In this document: positions 37,883 to 47,153 of the stretch, piece by piece | How the letters are laid out: each line of letters begins with the position of its first letter | Position numbering within the stretch: position 1 is the stretch's first letter | Assembly: GCA_030374735.1 (NCBI GenBank) | Contig: JASCIV010000021.1 | Span: forward strand, 1-64,000 | Source: Gracilaria caudata | Lineage: Eukaryota > Rhodophyta > Florideophyceae > Gracilariales > Gracilariaceae | Reading direction: 5' to 3' | Length of the DNA: 64,000 nucleotides | Position numbers and translations under genes: made by a program | The notes under the pieces: generated by a model | What the model was told of the DNA's origin: nothing | The model's database searches: none | The model's input: the letters and a program-made list of their open reading frames with translations, nothing else

Positions 37883-38542
37883 ATGTTTTTGGCCGTATCC
37901 CGCAGAGCAAGGAAAGTACAAAGCCTGTCTTCTCTTCGGCTTTACTGCTCTTCAGCTGCTCTTGATGAGGACAAATCTCAGCGGTCGAGGGCACAATTTC
38001 GATCGCCATTTCTGACTGATCCCAGAAAGAAGAAAATCATAGACCGCATGCTTCGGGTTGATCACGCTGGCGAAATTGGTGCGCGGCAGATTTACGCTGG
38101 GCAGTTGGCAGTGTTTCGAAACACACCAGTTGGTAAGGTAATTAGGGAAATGGCTGAACAAGAGCAGAAACATCTGGACGCATTCGATAAGCTCATTAAG
38201 AATCGACGCGTTCGTCCCACTGCAATGCTACCTATCTGGAATGTTGCGGGCTATGCATTGGGTCTTGGTACTGCTCTGCTTGGCAAAGAAGCTGCCATGG
38301 CATGCACTGTAGCTGTGGAAGAGGTGATCGCGGAGCATTACAACGACCAAGTTAGAGCACTAATGACATGGGAGGACGAAGGAGAACTTCGTAATCTGTT
38401 CCGAGAATTCCGAGATGATGAACTCGAACACAAAGACACTGGAATCCAGTATGACGCTGAGAAGGCTCCATTCTACCGAGCACTAAGCGACGTTATCCAA
38501 GCAGGATGTCGTGCAGCCATAACTATCACAGAGCGAGTTTAA
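37883..38542 (+). CDS. COQ7: COQ7, 5-demethoxyubiquinone hydroxylase
   Basis: A 219-residue mitochondrial diiron monooxygenase that hydroxylates demethoxyubiquinone in the penultimate step of ubiquinone synthesis, on the matrix face of the inner membrane. The N terminus is a presequence rich in Arg and Ser. Diiron ligands are visible as Glu64 (DHAGEIGA), E94-x2-H97 (EQEQKH), Glu146/147 (TVAVEEVIAEHY) and E180-x2-H183 (DELEH). Length and motif order match COQ7/Clk-1. ATG at 37883; convergent with the HEAT-repeat gene, 110 bp between. Confidence 0.96.
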   Translation: MFLAVSRRARKVQSLSSLRLYCSSAALDEDKSQRSRAQFRSPFLTDPRKKKIIDRMLRVDHAGEIGARQIYAGQLAVFRNTPVGKVIREMAEQEQKHLDAFDKLIKNRRVRPTAMLPIWNVAGYALGLGTALLGKEAAMACTVAVEEVIAEHYNDQVRALMTWEDEGELRNLFREFRDDELEHKDTGIQYDAEKAPFYRALSDVIQAGCRAAITITERV

Positions 38543-38652
38543 CAACAAGCCAGAGAACCCAAAAAATACCTCTTCATACTGTGCGTCCCACACACGCAAT
38601 TGTGTTAGGCGCCTACGTACCCGCTACATACTGTATACTCTATGTACAATTG

Positions 38653-40395
38653 CTAGCTGAACCCCAACTGAGAAAGCGCATCCAAGCTGCCCTGTGCCAT
38701 TTCTGCTACCGATTCATTCTCATCTTCGATGAGCAAGCGAAGAAGCCCAGCGCTTTCTTCACAATGTATGCCTCGGAGTGCGGCGGCAATACGATATCGA
38801 ACAGAGTCATCAGTATCGTGAGAACGTGTAAGTTCTTCAAAGCGCGTTAAAGCTTTCCGTGATCCAAGAAACCCAAGAGCTGTTACTACATGGCGGTGAA
38901 TTACAAAATCCTGGGGAGGATTCATATCTTTCACCCCGCCAGGATAGAGGCTTTGTATAAGGATTTCTTCGACCTGTCTATTTTCTTTCCCGATGGTACC
39001 GAGTGCAATCGCCGCGCTGACTCTCACCAACCAGTGAGAGTCGTTCTGAAATGTGTCAATACATGCCTCTACAGCGGGAAGGCCTCCGCCAAGGTCCAGG
39101 AGGGCATCGCAGCATGCACTTCTGACATTTTGATCTGGGTCAGTCTTCAGTATTCGTATCACTTGTTCAAGTTCGCCGCCTTTCGCAAGCAAGCCAACGC
39201 ATACTGCTCGCAACCTCTCAGTAGATACTTTTGGGTCGAAACTATTGGACGATAGAGCAGCTTCAGAAGCCAGTTTCCCATCAAATTTCCGGAGTTGAAT
39301 GGCTGCCATTACTTGTGCAAGAGGGCTTCCAGCCTTTAGATCATCCACTAACTGCCTAAACGCATGCATATCACTGGAGGCTTCTGGCTTAGGGACATTC
39401 TTGAACGCAGACGGATGAATGTATTCCTTGTCAAAGGAGCGCTCCAGACGTCTGCGCAGAGCATCAGAAGCGGACTCAACGGCTGAACCACTCTCATCAC
39501 CCTGGATCAAATTGCTGATCTCTGCTTCAATTAGCTCCTCATCAGTTCTTATATCTTCCTTCACTGGATTCCCGCATCCGAATACCTTCAAGGCCTCTTC
39601 AGCAGCTTCTCGCACCGCAAACGACTGATCTTTGCTCAAGGTTCGCAAAGCGTCAATCACTGAGGGCTCGCCTTTTGCTTCCGAAATGTACCCGAGAGCC
39701 TGCGCCAGTCGTTGTCTGGTCATCATATCGCCACTTCCCAAAAGCTTAAGAAGCTCTGGGATTGAAGCAGAGTCTCCAATGTCTCCTAACGATCCTACTG
39801 CTGCTTGTACAAGCAGATCATTATCAGAGCTAAGCCATTTGTGCAAAACAGGCACGGCTCTTTTGTCATGTTGACTTCCTAAAGAGGCGAGGCAGCTGAA
39901 TTGAACTTGCCATTCTGCATCCTCAATCAGCGCGCGGGTAAGAGCGTCAAACAAAATGGATTTCGCTGCTGGAGAGATATTTGTCGCGTATCCCATGGCA
40001 GCACCTGCGGCAGCACGCACAGAGTAGTCCTCGTCTGTTGCCAAAAGAGCAGCCATAAGGCGTACAGCTTCCATGGCTATATTATCATCCTCAAACGAGA
40101 GCTGACCAATGGATATGGCAGCAGTTGAACGAATAAATTCGTTGTCTGACGTTTCCACGCTGAGTTGTAACAGCTCAAGTGCGATTCTCGATGGCAGTTG
40201 GCGGACTAGAAGAAGTCCTTTTTGCTGGTCTGCTTTCCCTTTCGAGGTGATTAGAGCTCGAACGTCAGCGGGACGAGGAGTTTCTGGGAGCTCGGCGCAG
40301 CTTCGTGGATATGAACGTTTTGGGCGACGTGAGCAAACCCATGACCTTTGTGCCTTAGACAAACCCCATCGAATCGGCGATGCAAACGCAATCAT
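38653..40395 (-). CDS. Plastid HEAT-repeat protein of the phycobilisome-lyase/NblB type
   Basis: A 580-residue protein built of two HEAT modules (about residues 55-270 and 335-578) joined by an acidic linker. Repeats such as DYSVRAAAGAAMGYA, NDLLVQAAVGSLGDIGD, WLVRVSAAIALGTIG and SVRYRIAAALRGI closely match cyanobacterial PBS-lyase HEAT units (CpcE/CpcF, CpeY/CpeZ, NblB). The leader MIAFASP has a Phe near the N terminus, as in rhodophyte plastid transit peptides. In cyanobacteria these proteins attach or detach bilins on phycobiliproteins or chaperone them; double-module proteins are less well characterised. A role in phycobilisome biogenesis or turnover is inferred; a general plastid scaffold cannot be excluded. 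Confidence 0.78.
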   Translation of the reverse strand: MIAFASPIRWGLSKAQRSWVCSRRPKRSYPRSCAELPETPRPADVRALITSKGKADQQKGLLLVRQLPSRIALELLQLSVETSDNEFIRSTAAISIGQLSFEDDNIAMEAVRLMAALLATDEDYSVRAAAGAAMGYATNISPAAKSILFDALTRALIEDAEWQVQFSCLASLGSQHDKRAVPVLHKWLSSDNDLLVQAAVGSLGDIGDSASIPELLKLLGSGDMMTRQRLAQALGYISEAKGEPSVIDALRTLSKDQSFAVREAAEEALKVFGCGNPVKEDIRTDEELIEAEISNLIQGDESGSAVESASDALRRRLERSFDKEYIHPSAFKNVPKPEASSDMHAFRQLVDDLKAGSPLAQVMAAIQLRKFDGKLASEAALSSNSFDPKVSTERLRAVCVGLLAKGGELEQVIRILKTDPDQNVRSACCDALLDLGGGLPAVEACIDTFQNDSHWLVRVSAAIALGTIGKENRQVEEILIQSLYPGGVKDMNPPQDFVIHRHVVTALGFLGSRKALTRFEELTRSHDTDDSVRYRIAAALRGIHCEESAGLLRLLIEDENESVAEMAQGSLDALSQLGFS

Positions 40396-40622
40396 TGTGT
40401 CATGAGAAACAAAATTGAATGCTTCGAGTTCGAGAACTTACCTGAGCTGCGAAGGAATTGCAATTTACCAACAGGTATCATTCGCACACCTACCGACGTT
40501 GAGGTACCGTTGTAGATACCAGACAGATACAATTACATGATGTATCTCTCATGCCCGCAAGATTGGGCAGAATTTTTGATCTGGGTATGGTCCATTGACT
40601 CTTGCAATCGATTCTGTGCGTG

Positions 40623-40720
40623 TACCCTTGTAACTCGTGTCCATCCACTCATACCCTTGTACGCTCTACTTCGCACAAGGGTAAAACCGACCAGTACAAG
40701 TACGAAGGGTAGAACGCTAG
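40623..40720. repeat. Cluster of TACCCTTGTA motifs in both orientations
   Basis: TACCCTTGTA at 40623-40632 and ATACCCTTGTAC at 40651-40662, then ACAAGGGTA in reverse orientation around 40675-40683, and GAAGGGTAGAACGCTAG at 40704-40720. Confidence 0.65.
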
Positions 40721-40772
40721 TCATCCAATGCCGAACACAGCTTTCCGCACACCGTCCTGATCTGGAGTTAGA

Positions 40773-40792
40773 ACGGTAGCGTTCGCTACCGT
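40773..40792. repeat. GGTAGCG hairpin copy
   Basis: ACGGTAGCG (40773-40781) pairs perfectly with CGCTACCGT (40784-40792) around TT. Confidence 0.7.
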
Positions 40793-41267
40793 CGTGCAGC
40801 CTGTACGGTACAGGGTAAGAGGGCTAACTTCATTGTGTTCCACGGGTATTTCTCGTAACCGAAGTATGAAGGCATCTTTCACGATAACTTCCACCTTAGA
40901 AAAAACACATTGCGATGGGAGTCTACAGAATAATTTACCTCTACCTATGTGCTCAGAGCTCGGAGAGCAGATTGCGTTGTGCCGGAACCAACTGAATGGG
41001 GCCTCATTCGTTTGTACTACACTGACTTGTACAATGTGAGGCAGTATATTGGGAGGTTTCGTGAACTTAGCTAAGCCCCAGCAATAGGACATCGCAGGTT
41101 ACTGAGTATGTGTCAAGCCAAGAATTTAGGATCTCACTCTGTTCTGTTCAATCAAAGTACAAAACCTCAGCTTAGAGAATCTAGAAAACTCACGAAGATA
41201 ATTGTACTCATCGAGATCTCTTCAAAGCACCGAGCCACGCTTCAAGTCCAGTCTACTGAGGTACAAC

Positions 41268-43010
41268 TCAAGCAAAATTGCTCTTATCTCTCACACGCGT
41301 GCACTTCGCCATTGTCTTGGAGCTCCGAGTGATCGGGTCTGTCATATAAAAGTTATCAACAGGCGCTTGGAAAGGAGTGTTACTAGCTTGCAAACTTCCC
41401 GCCGGTAACACGCTCTCCGTTCCCAAAACTCGGTCAGCCTTTTGAACGAAATTTGCCCTAAGCAGGTGTGGTGCCAAGACCTCCAGTCCAGGGGACTTAA
41501 GAGTTGCTCTGACATTTTCCAAATGCTCTTCAGCGCCAAGCAAATCACGCAAAACCAGGGCATCATCCCTTGCAATTCCTGGGGGGAAAAACGCAAGCTT
41601 TGACTTCTGAACTCTTCCTTCAGTGTTCACATAAATAGAGTCCTTTTCCGTATAGGCCGCTCCAGGAAGGACAACGTTAGCAATGCTTGCACCGCGATCT
41701 CCATGATGTCCTTGGTAGATGACAAAGCAATCGTTTGGTACGTCAAGATTGTCGATGTCATCCGCACCAAGGAGGAATAGGACCTTAGTGGTCGACCACG
41801 AGCCAGCGTCGACAGCGCGTAACCCAGCATATTTGTCCTCAAACCCAATATCTAGATTTCCAACTGTATTAGCACCTTGATGTAGTACGCACAACGCATC
41901 CCAATCATCTTTGACACCGTCACAATTCCGAACGATGTCTTCCGCAAGCTTCAGAACCGTATTACCGTCGATTCGCTGCAAAGCACGATTGCCCACAATT
42001 ACAACTGGCCTTTGAGAAGATGCAATTGTGTGTGCAAATGGATGCGAGCCTTGGGCGATCGCAGCAAGCGTGCTGATGGAGTTCCCAAGATGTTCAACTG
42101 GATACGTGAGATTCACGTTGCACCCAACAACTCCAGTAATGAGTCCGCCATAGAGCGACGCCTTTCGAAGACGAGCGTTCAACAAAGGCGCTTCTTTTCG
42201 CGGATCAGAACCAATAAGGAGTGCAACGTCTGCCTCCTCTAGCTGCGGAAGTGTGACGTTGTGGAGGTATACATGGCGGAAGTCGGTGGGAATGTTACGA
42301 GGCTGTTCCTGTACATGGATCTGTCCGCAAGGGAACCATCTATAAAACTGGGATCGCAGTTCAAGCGCTGCGTTTGCATCTACGTAAGGACCAATAACGG
42401 CATGGCTTTCAAAACCATCAGGATTGTCGAGATGCAACGAAATCAGAGAGTTCTTCAAAAATTCGTGAGCGCGCTCCCAAGGCACAGGAATTAAGTTGCC
42501 GTCCCCATCGCGAACCATCGGAGTGCTGAGACGTTGTCTCTTTAACCCGTCGTACGAAAATCGCGATTTATCTGAGATCCATTCCTCATTAACGTACTCA
42601 TTCAATCTAGGTAGAACGCGCATGATCTCCGATCCGCGTGTATCGATGCGAATATTAGAGCCAACTCCATCGAAAATATCAATGGATTCTGTTGATTTGA
42701 GCTCCCAGCTGCGAGTCTTGAAGGCATACGGTTTGGATGTTAATGCACCTACAGCTTGAATAGGGTAGCCTTGTCCCGTTTGCGCTGACGCGGACACTAG
42801 CGTCTTGCGAGCGAATTTAAGGGCTGCAGATCGTGCTGCCATTCTTCCCTGAACCGTGGGGTGAATAAGGGAGGGTTGGCTCTTAAAGGTAGCCTGGTAG
42901 ACAGCCGGGACGGGGATTCTGGCGAGTTGGCCTTGGCAAAAGCGATGAAGGTGCCGAACAGAAGAAGCATTGGTGTCTCGCTGGTCAAGCGGTGGTCTGG
43001 AGTTCAGCAT
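41268..43010 (-). CDS. NDUFS1: Complex I 75-kDa subunit, C-terminal (molybdopterin-type) half only
   Basis: A 580-residue protein equivalent to roughly the last two thirds of NDUFS1/Nad11. Homology starts abruptly at AVGALTSKPYAFKTRSWE, where the full-length protein has a cluster-ligating Cys-Pro just before VGALTSKPYAF. Then come ESIDIFDGVGSNI, RVLPRLNEYVNEEWISDK and YDGLKRQRLSTPMVR. The whole N-terminal ferredoxin-like part with the [2Fe-2S] and two [4Fe-4S] clusters is missing. Upstream is a typical mitochondrial presequence (MAARSAALKFARKTL from the internal ATG at 42842, or an earlier ATG at 43010). I see no ferredoxin-domain exon between this gene and the next one upstream. So the second half is its own nuclear gene with its own import signal; the first half must be encoded elsewhere. 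Confidence 0.88.
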   Translation of the reverse strand: MLNSRPPLDQRDTNASSVRHLHRFCQGQLARIPVPAVYQATFKSQPSLIHPTVQGRMAARSAALKFARKTLVSASAQTGQGYPIQAVGALTSKPYAFKTRSWELKSTESIDIFDGVGSNIRIDTRGSEIMRVLPRLNEYVNEEWISDKSRFSYDGLKRQRLSTPMVRDGDGNLIPVPWERAHEFLKNSLISLHLDNPDGFESHAVIGPYVDANAALELRSQFYRWFPCGQIHVQEQPRNIPTDFRHVYLHNVTLPQLEEADVALLIGSDPRKEAPLLNARLRKASLYGGLITGVVGCNVNLTYPVEHLGNSISTLAAIAQGSHPFAHTIASSQRPVVIVGNRALQRIDGNTVLKLAEDIVRNCDGVKDDWDALCVLHQGANTVGNLDIGFEDKYAGLRAVDAGSWSTTKVLFLLGADDIDNLDVPNDCFVIYQGHHGDRGASIANVVLPGAAYTEKDSIYVNTEGRVQKSKLAFFPPGIARDDALVLRDLLGAEEHLENVRATLKSPGLEVLAPHLLRANFVQKADRVLGTESVLPAGSLQASNTPFQAPVDNFYMTDPITRSSKTMAKCTRVRDKSNFA

Positions 43011-43741
43011 CTGGCATCTGGATTCCAGATTCTGGGGTGCCCCGTGTGCACGTGCAGGCTGCAGAACTATTCCAGAAATTTTTCCGAGTTTGACAATCGA
43101 AGAATCCTTTCTTGGAATTCTCGACTCCTGGGGCTTCGGAGCGGGTCATACCAAACCATAGCCATGTCTTGAGCAAGAACAGGCTTGGGAGTTGCCATGA
43201 TTTCACCTCGTCAGGTTTCTTTTTGAGTCTCAGCTGCTTTGTGGGACCCTTTTAGCTCTTCGTATTGCTTTTTTGCGGCCGTGAGTCAAGTCTTTAACGA
43301 TGGGGATGACGATATAGAGCCAGCACAAAGCACTCCCGCTTATTGTACTCGATAGTGTCGAGAGCAACCTCTTTTTGCAGGCAGAGAATCTGCGCCCCCT
43401 CGAAGCGTTCTCATTATGGCGAGGGCAGTGAAGCAAGTAAAACAGACCGCGTCATTCCTTTGATGGCACCAGATGCAGTCGTGAGCAATCATGGTTCGAG
43501 TGCAACTACAAGTTGTTGAGAATAGAAGCAGTGGGACTTGAGGCTCACGCTCATTTGTTTGTTATTATCAAGCTGTGAAGCAAAATCCTGTTTACTCAGC
43601 TTCTTGCGCTTTCTTACGGTGCAGCACTGTTCTCATCTCAGTTCTCAAAGGTCAGAATTTCAAGCCACCTTGCCTGCTGAGAAAGGACGATTTCAATTCG
43701 GAACAGAACTTCCGAAGCAGATCATGTTTCCTTCGCTTCCG
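43011..43741. other. Intergenic region upstream of NDUFS1-C
   Basis: I checked both strands by eye for Cys-rich ferredoxin sequence that could be a missing NDUFS1 exon and saw none. No other gene is supported. It lies between same-strand genes. Confidence 0.5.
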
Positions 43742-45544
43742 TTAAACGTTGAATTCCCTCCTCCAGGCCCTGAGACGGAAATCCAGCACACATTTTTGGA
43801 TGTGCAGTGCTTTGGCTAGAACTTGAAGGAGAATTTCTTCGGAGCTGCAGACCGTCCCATCAGCCGTTGCCACTCTAACTGCAGCGGCAAGAATAAGCTC
43901 CTTTTCCGTATCTGTAAGGGCTAATGCTTCCGAACGAACATAATTGAAGAGCGAATCTAGCCCCGTTTCAGGCGACACATGAATATCCCTACTTAATCTA
44001 TCAATTCGTGCCCGATTCAAGTCGAGATGCATCACAGATTTGTACGAAAGCCTGATTGTTTCTCGTTCCTTGGATCCAAGTACTCCGTTTGTTAAAGCGA
44101 TTCGAAGACAAACGTTGACAAGCAGCGTGTCAAACTTCATCGCCTGTTTTCCTTTTGCTTTAACTGCCCAACGCAAACGGGATATTTCTTTTTGACGAGA
44201 TGCATCACAACTAAAACGGGGATCGAGTCTGCACCCTGTTGAGAGTGCTGACAGATTGTCGAAGGCATGGAACGTGAATAGCCTTACCAGTTCTTTAGCA
44301 AATAACGATCCACGGACTGAGTTTCCGTATTTGTCTAGGCGAGGAGAGAATATTGCAAACCCACCAACGTTGGGCAAGACCATCATAACGATACCGCTCA
44401 CGCCCGACTTCGATGGAATGCCCGTGTCGAAGAAGAATTCTCCAGAATTATCGTAGAACCCGCACAAACTTAACACGGAAAGTACTCTCTTCACTACGTC
44501 CCCTCTAAAGACTTGGTCACCGATGATCGGATTTCTCCCGCCGTTCGCCAGAGTAGCTGCGACAACTGCCATAGCCGCAGCGTTGGCGGTGATCGAGCAT
44601 GAACGAAGATAAAAGTCAATTATATACTGAGTGTCTACGTTTGGTGGTAAGCCTTTGCTGGTGGCTTTCATGTTATGTGTGATTGCAATATTCCTATCGG
44701 CTGTTTCGCGCTCAGACAGAAAGGTCTCCGGCGAAAATCCGACTTCCAGTTGCTCGAAGGCACCAGTTGCGGCAAGACGACCCCATGTTGGTAATAGGAG
44801 CTTTTCACATAGTCTCTGACCATATGTTTCTTCTTCTCCATAGGGTCCATCCCCTTCGACAATGTCGAGATGAGCAGCTGCCAGAAGTCCGGATATCATA
44901 AGGGCACCGCTGTTGATCATGGGATTAAATGGTCGATCGTCACTCATGAGAGTCAAGTCATTAAAGGGTCGCCCACTTGGTTCAATGCCACACCATTCGA
45001 GTATCTTTTTCCGTCCTAGCTTCTGTAAGGCGAGGGCGAACATGATGGGTTTGCAAGTGCTTTGAACACTAAATGACTCTCTTGTATCCCCAGACTCATA
45101 AAACTGCCCATCAACTGAACAGAAGGCGACGCCAAATTTATCAGGTGAAGCACGTTTTAAGATAGGAATGTAATCTGCGTTCTCCCCGGTCTCTACGGGT
45201 TCAATCGTTGCCTTCAAGTCATCGAGGTGTCCTTTAAACTCTGTGAAATCCCTTATGGCCATTTCTCTCGTGGCGATGCGATGCAGAAGTGTGAGATTAC
45301 CGGAAGCATGAGTAATAAATTCTTCGGCGGTGAGGAGTCGATCAGATTCAAATCGCTCTAAGGTTCTCAACACTTCTCTCACTCTTGGATCCGGCCTACC
45401 CCCTTCGACAACAATCCCTGCTTGTATAATAGCCCTCTTCACGCTCTCAATAGTTATGCCTGAAGGTGATCCACCAAGACCTTCGAGTACCTCCTCATCA
45501 GTACACTCAAGCTTTAATTCCTCAAGTATACTTGATAGACTCAT
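43742..45544 (-). CDS. GLS: Glutaminase (kidney-type layout) with C-terminal TerB-like domain
   Basis: A 600-residue protein from the ATG at 45544; the frame continues upstream only to a GTG. It hydrolyses glutamine to glutamate and ammonia. The N-terminal 110 residues form the EF-hand-like helical region found in animal GLS (DPRVREVLRTLERF, then IRDFTEFKGHLDDL). The beta-lactamase-like glutaminase domain at about 115-415 has the catalytic S-x-x-K as QSTCKP (about 160), EPSGRPFN, NPMINSGALM and SKSGVSGI. Instead of ankyrin repeats, about residues 470-590 form two helical half-units with ALTNGVLGSKERE and VATADGTVCSSEE, the acidic pattern of TerB/DjlA-like domains, which bind metals or act at membranes. 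No mitochondrial presequence is obvious. Confidence 0.87.
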   Translation of the reverse strand: MSLSSILEELKLECTDEEVLEGLGGSPSGITIESVKRAIIQAGIVVEGGRPDPRVREVLRTLERFESDRLLTAEEFITHASGNLTLLHRIATREMAIRDFTEFKGHLDDLKATIEPVETGENADYIPILKRASPDKFGVAFCSVDGQFYESGDTRESFSVQSTCKPIMFALALQKLGRKKILEWCGIEPSGRPFNDLTLMSDDRPFNPMINSGALMISGLLAAAHLDIVEGDGPYGEEETYGQRLCEKLLLPTWGRLAATGAFEQLEVGFSPETFLSERETADRNIAITHNMKATSKGLPPNVDTQYIIDFYLRSCSITANAAAMAVVAATLANGGRNPIIGDQVFRGDVVKRVLSVLSLCGFYDNSGEFFFDTGIPSKSGVSGIVMMVLPNVGGFAIFSPRLDKYGNSVRGSLFAKELVRLFTFHAFDNLSALSTGCRLDPRFSCDASRQKEISRLRWAVKAKGKQAMKFDTLLVNVCLRIALTNGVLGSKERETIRLSYKSVMHLDLNRARIDRLSRDIHVSPETGLDSLFNYVRSEALALTDTEKELILAAAVRVATADGTVCSSEEILLQVLAKALHIQKCVLDFRLRAWRREFNV

Positions 45545-47153
45545 TAAATGCTCAGATCTTCTCTTGTGTGCGGAGAAAGGCTCTGAGGTGTGTGCACTTC
45601 TGTTACAGAGTCTTCCGTTGGTCACTCACGCACTTGCAGTTTCTTAGTAGGTTGCCTTTTCCACTTAATCGATCTGAGAGGAATGCGTGAGTCTTCCCAG
45701 CCATTGTATTCAACATTCCTGCAAATGAAAAAACGCACATGAATTCCTAGAAGGCGTTCGGCTAACTATACGAAACGGTACACAGAGAGTGCAACCAAAG
45801 TCCTTACAAGTGAATATACAGGACAGTAGAAGGGAGCAATCTAGAGCGCATCACGTGCGACTATCTTGTTGTAAACATCGTAGAAGAGAGTCCTGTCATG
45901 TCCTGTGTCCCAAACTGCGATATGATACCCCCAATTCCTGCTACTCTAGCAAGCCTAAAGTGTTCAGCTGGGCAATGTCGAGCAGATGAATGAATTCTAT
46001 TAACATGTGTTAAAAGTGTCATGTCCAGAACCGCACTTTAGTGGCCCCGATGAGTAGTTCTTGGCGGACAAAATTGACACAACAAGCTCTTGCAACTGTA
46101 CTGTTACCTAGATGTGCGTCATCTCTGGGCCCAACTTCCATGCAGTTTGGAATATCAAAAGGTCGCGCTTGCGAATGGCTGGATACAGCACTTCTTCGGG
46201 AAGACGATAATACGAAGCCTGCTCCGTTGCCAATTTAGAAGTGTGTTATAACGCGAACTATAGGGGTAGAAGTTCTACCGTAGAACGCTACAGTATTCGA
46301 AAGCATTCCACACACGCAGAAAAACATTGACATTGCAGCCTCGTACTGTACCTATGGAGTAGAGAATTCCCATCGTCTTGCAGTAATGAAAAATGTGTAC
46401 TCAGAATTAGAAAGGCAAGCACAGCTTGTGGAACGTATGCCAAGTTTGAATCCTCACGGGTCAAATCTGCTCGGAGGAAACTGGTTTCCAAATGCAAACT
46501 GCGAGTCGTAAACGACGTCCACCATTTTGTTCTCGTAAAACGAGCATGTCAAGACGGTCATGCCTTCTTTCCCTCCGACAACCCCAGAGGTATGCAGTTG
46601 CTGATATCGTAAAATAGCCTGATCTCGTGCTGGCTTTCCTCGTCAAGGAACGTTTCTTTAAAATGGGCTACCCGCGAATGTTATAATTGAACTTCCCTTG
46701 TAAGAGGGTTATCCATACCTCGTACGGCATTGACCGATAAAAGGGCAGAAACATGCTGCAGTGCTCTCAACTCAAAGTCTGTCTCCATCCTTGGACTGTT
46801 CACCAGTCTGTCTTTGAAGTAGTTGTTTTGTATTTACATTGCTTATTCCGGAACACACGAGTGAACGACTTGGCTGAGCTACACGTGCTTCTAATGTGCA
46901 CATCCAACGCTTGGATACGACACTGCACAACTTCGGGTCGTCTTCATGGCTTTCATTTAATACAGCTTCCTGAGGATAGCAATTTACCCTACAACACATC
47001 AAACTTTGCACACTTCGAGGGTTAGAGTCACAAGTTCAATCTACTTCTGCTGTCCTCGATGTTGAGCAGTGCAGTTCGTTTGCGTTTCTTGATTCATATC
47101 CTTCAACAGTTATGCTGTCTTGGGCATCGCTGGCGTTCATGATGGGATGGAGA
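45545..47153. other. 1.6-kb intergenic region
   Basis: No gene supported. A hairpin-family copy lies at 46264-46291. A 90-codon ATG frame at 46753-47025 has no family features. Confidence 0.5.
46264..46291. repeat. Dispersed hairpin repeat copy
   Basis: GGTAGAA (46265-46271) pairs with TTCTACC (46273-46279) around one base, and the element continues into CGTAGAACGCTAC, the family core. Confidence 0.6.

Larger units (their letters stand above)
40396..41267. other. Intergenic region rich in dispersed hairpin repeats
   Basis: No gene supported. Contains the densest cluster of the TACCCTTGTA / GGTAGnnCGCTACC family (40623-40720 and 40773-40792), plus further GGTACxxTTGTA-like sequence near 40502-40514. 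Confidence 0.5.

Noticed and set aside
43011..43741. A missing ferredoxin-domain exon of NDUFS1
   Set aside because: No Cys-rich sequence of the required pattern was seen on either strand in this interval.
46753..47025. 90-codon ATG open frame
   Set aside because: No family features; isolated in a long intergenic region; likely chance.
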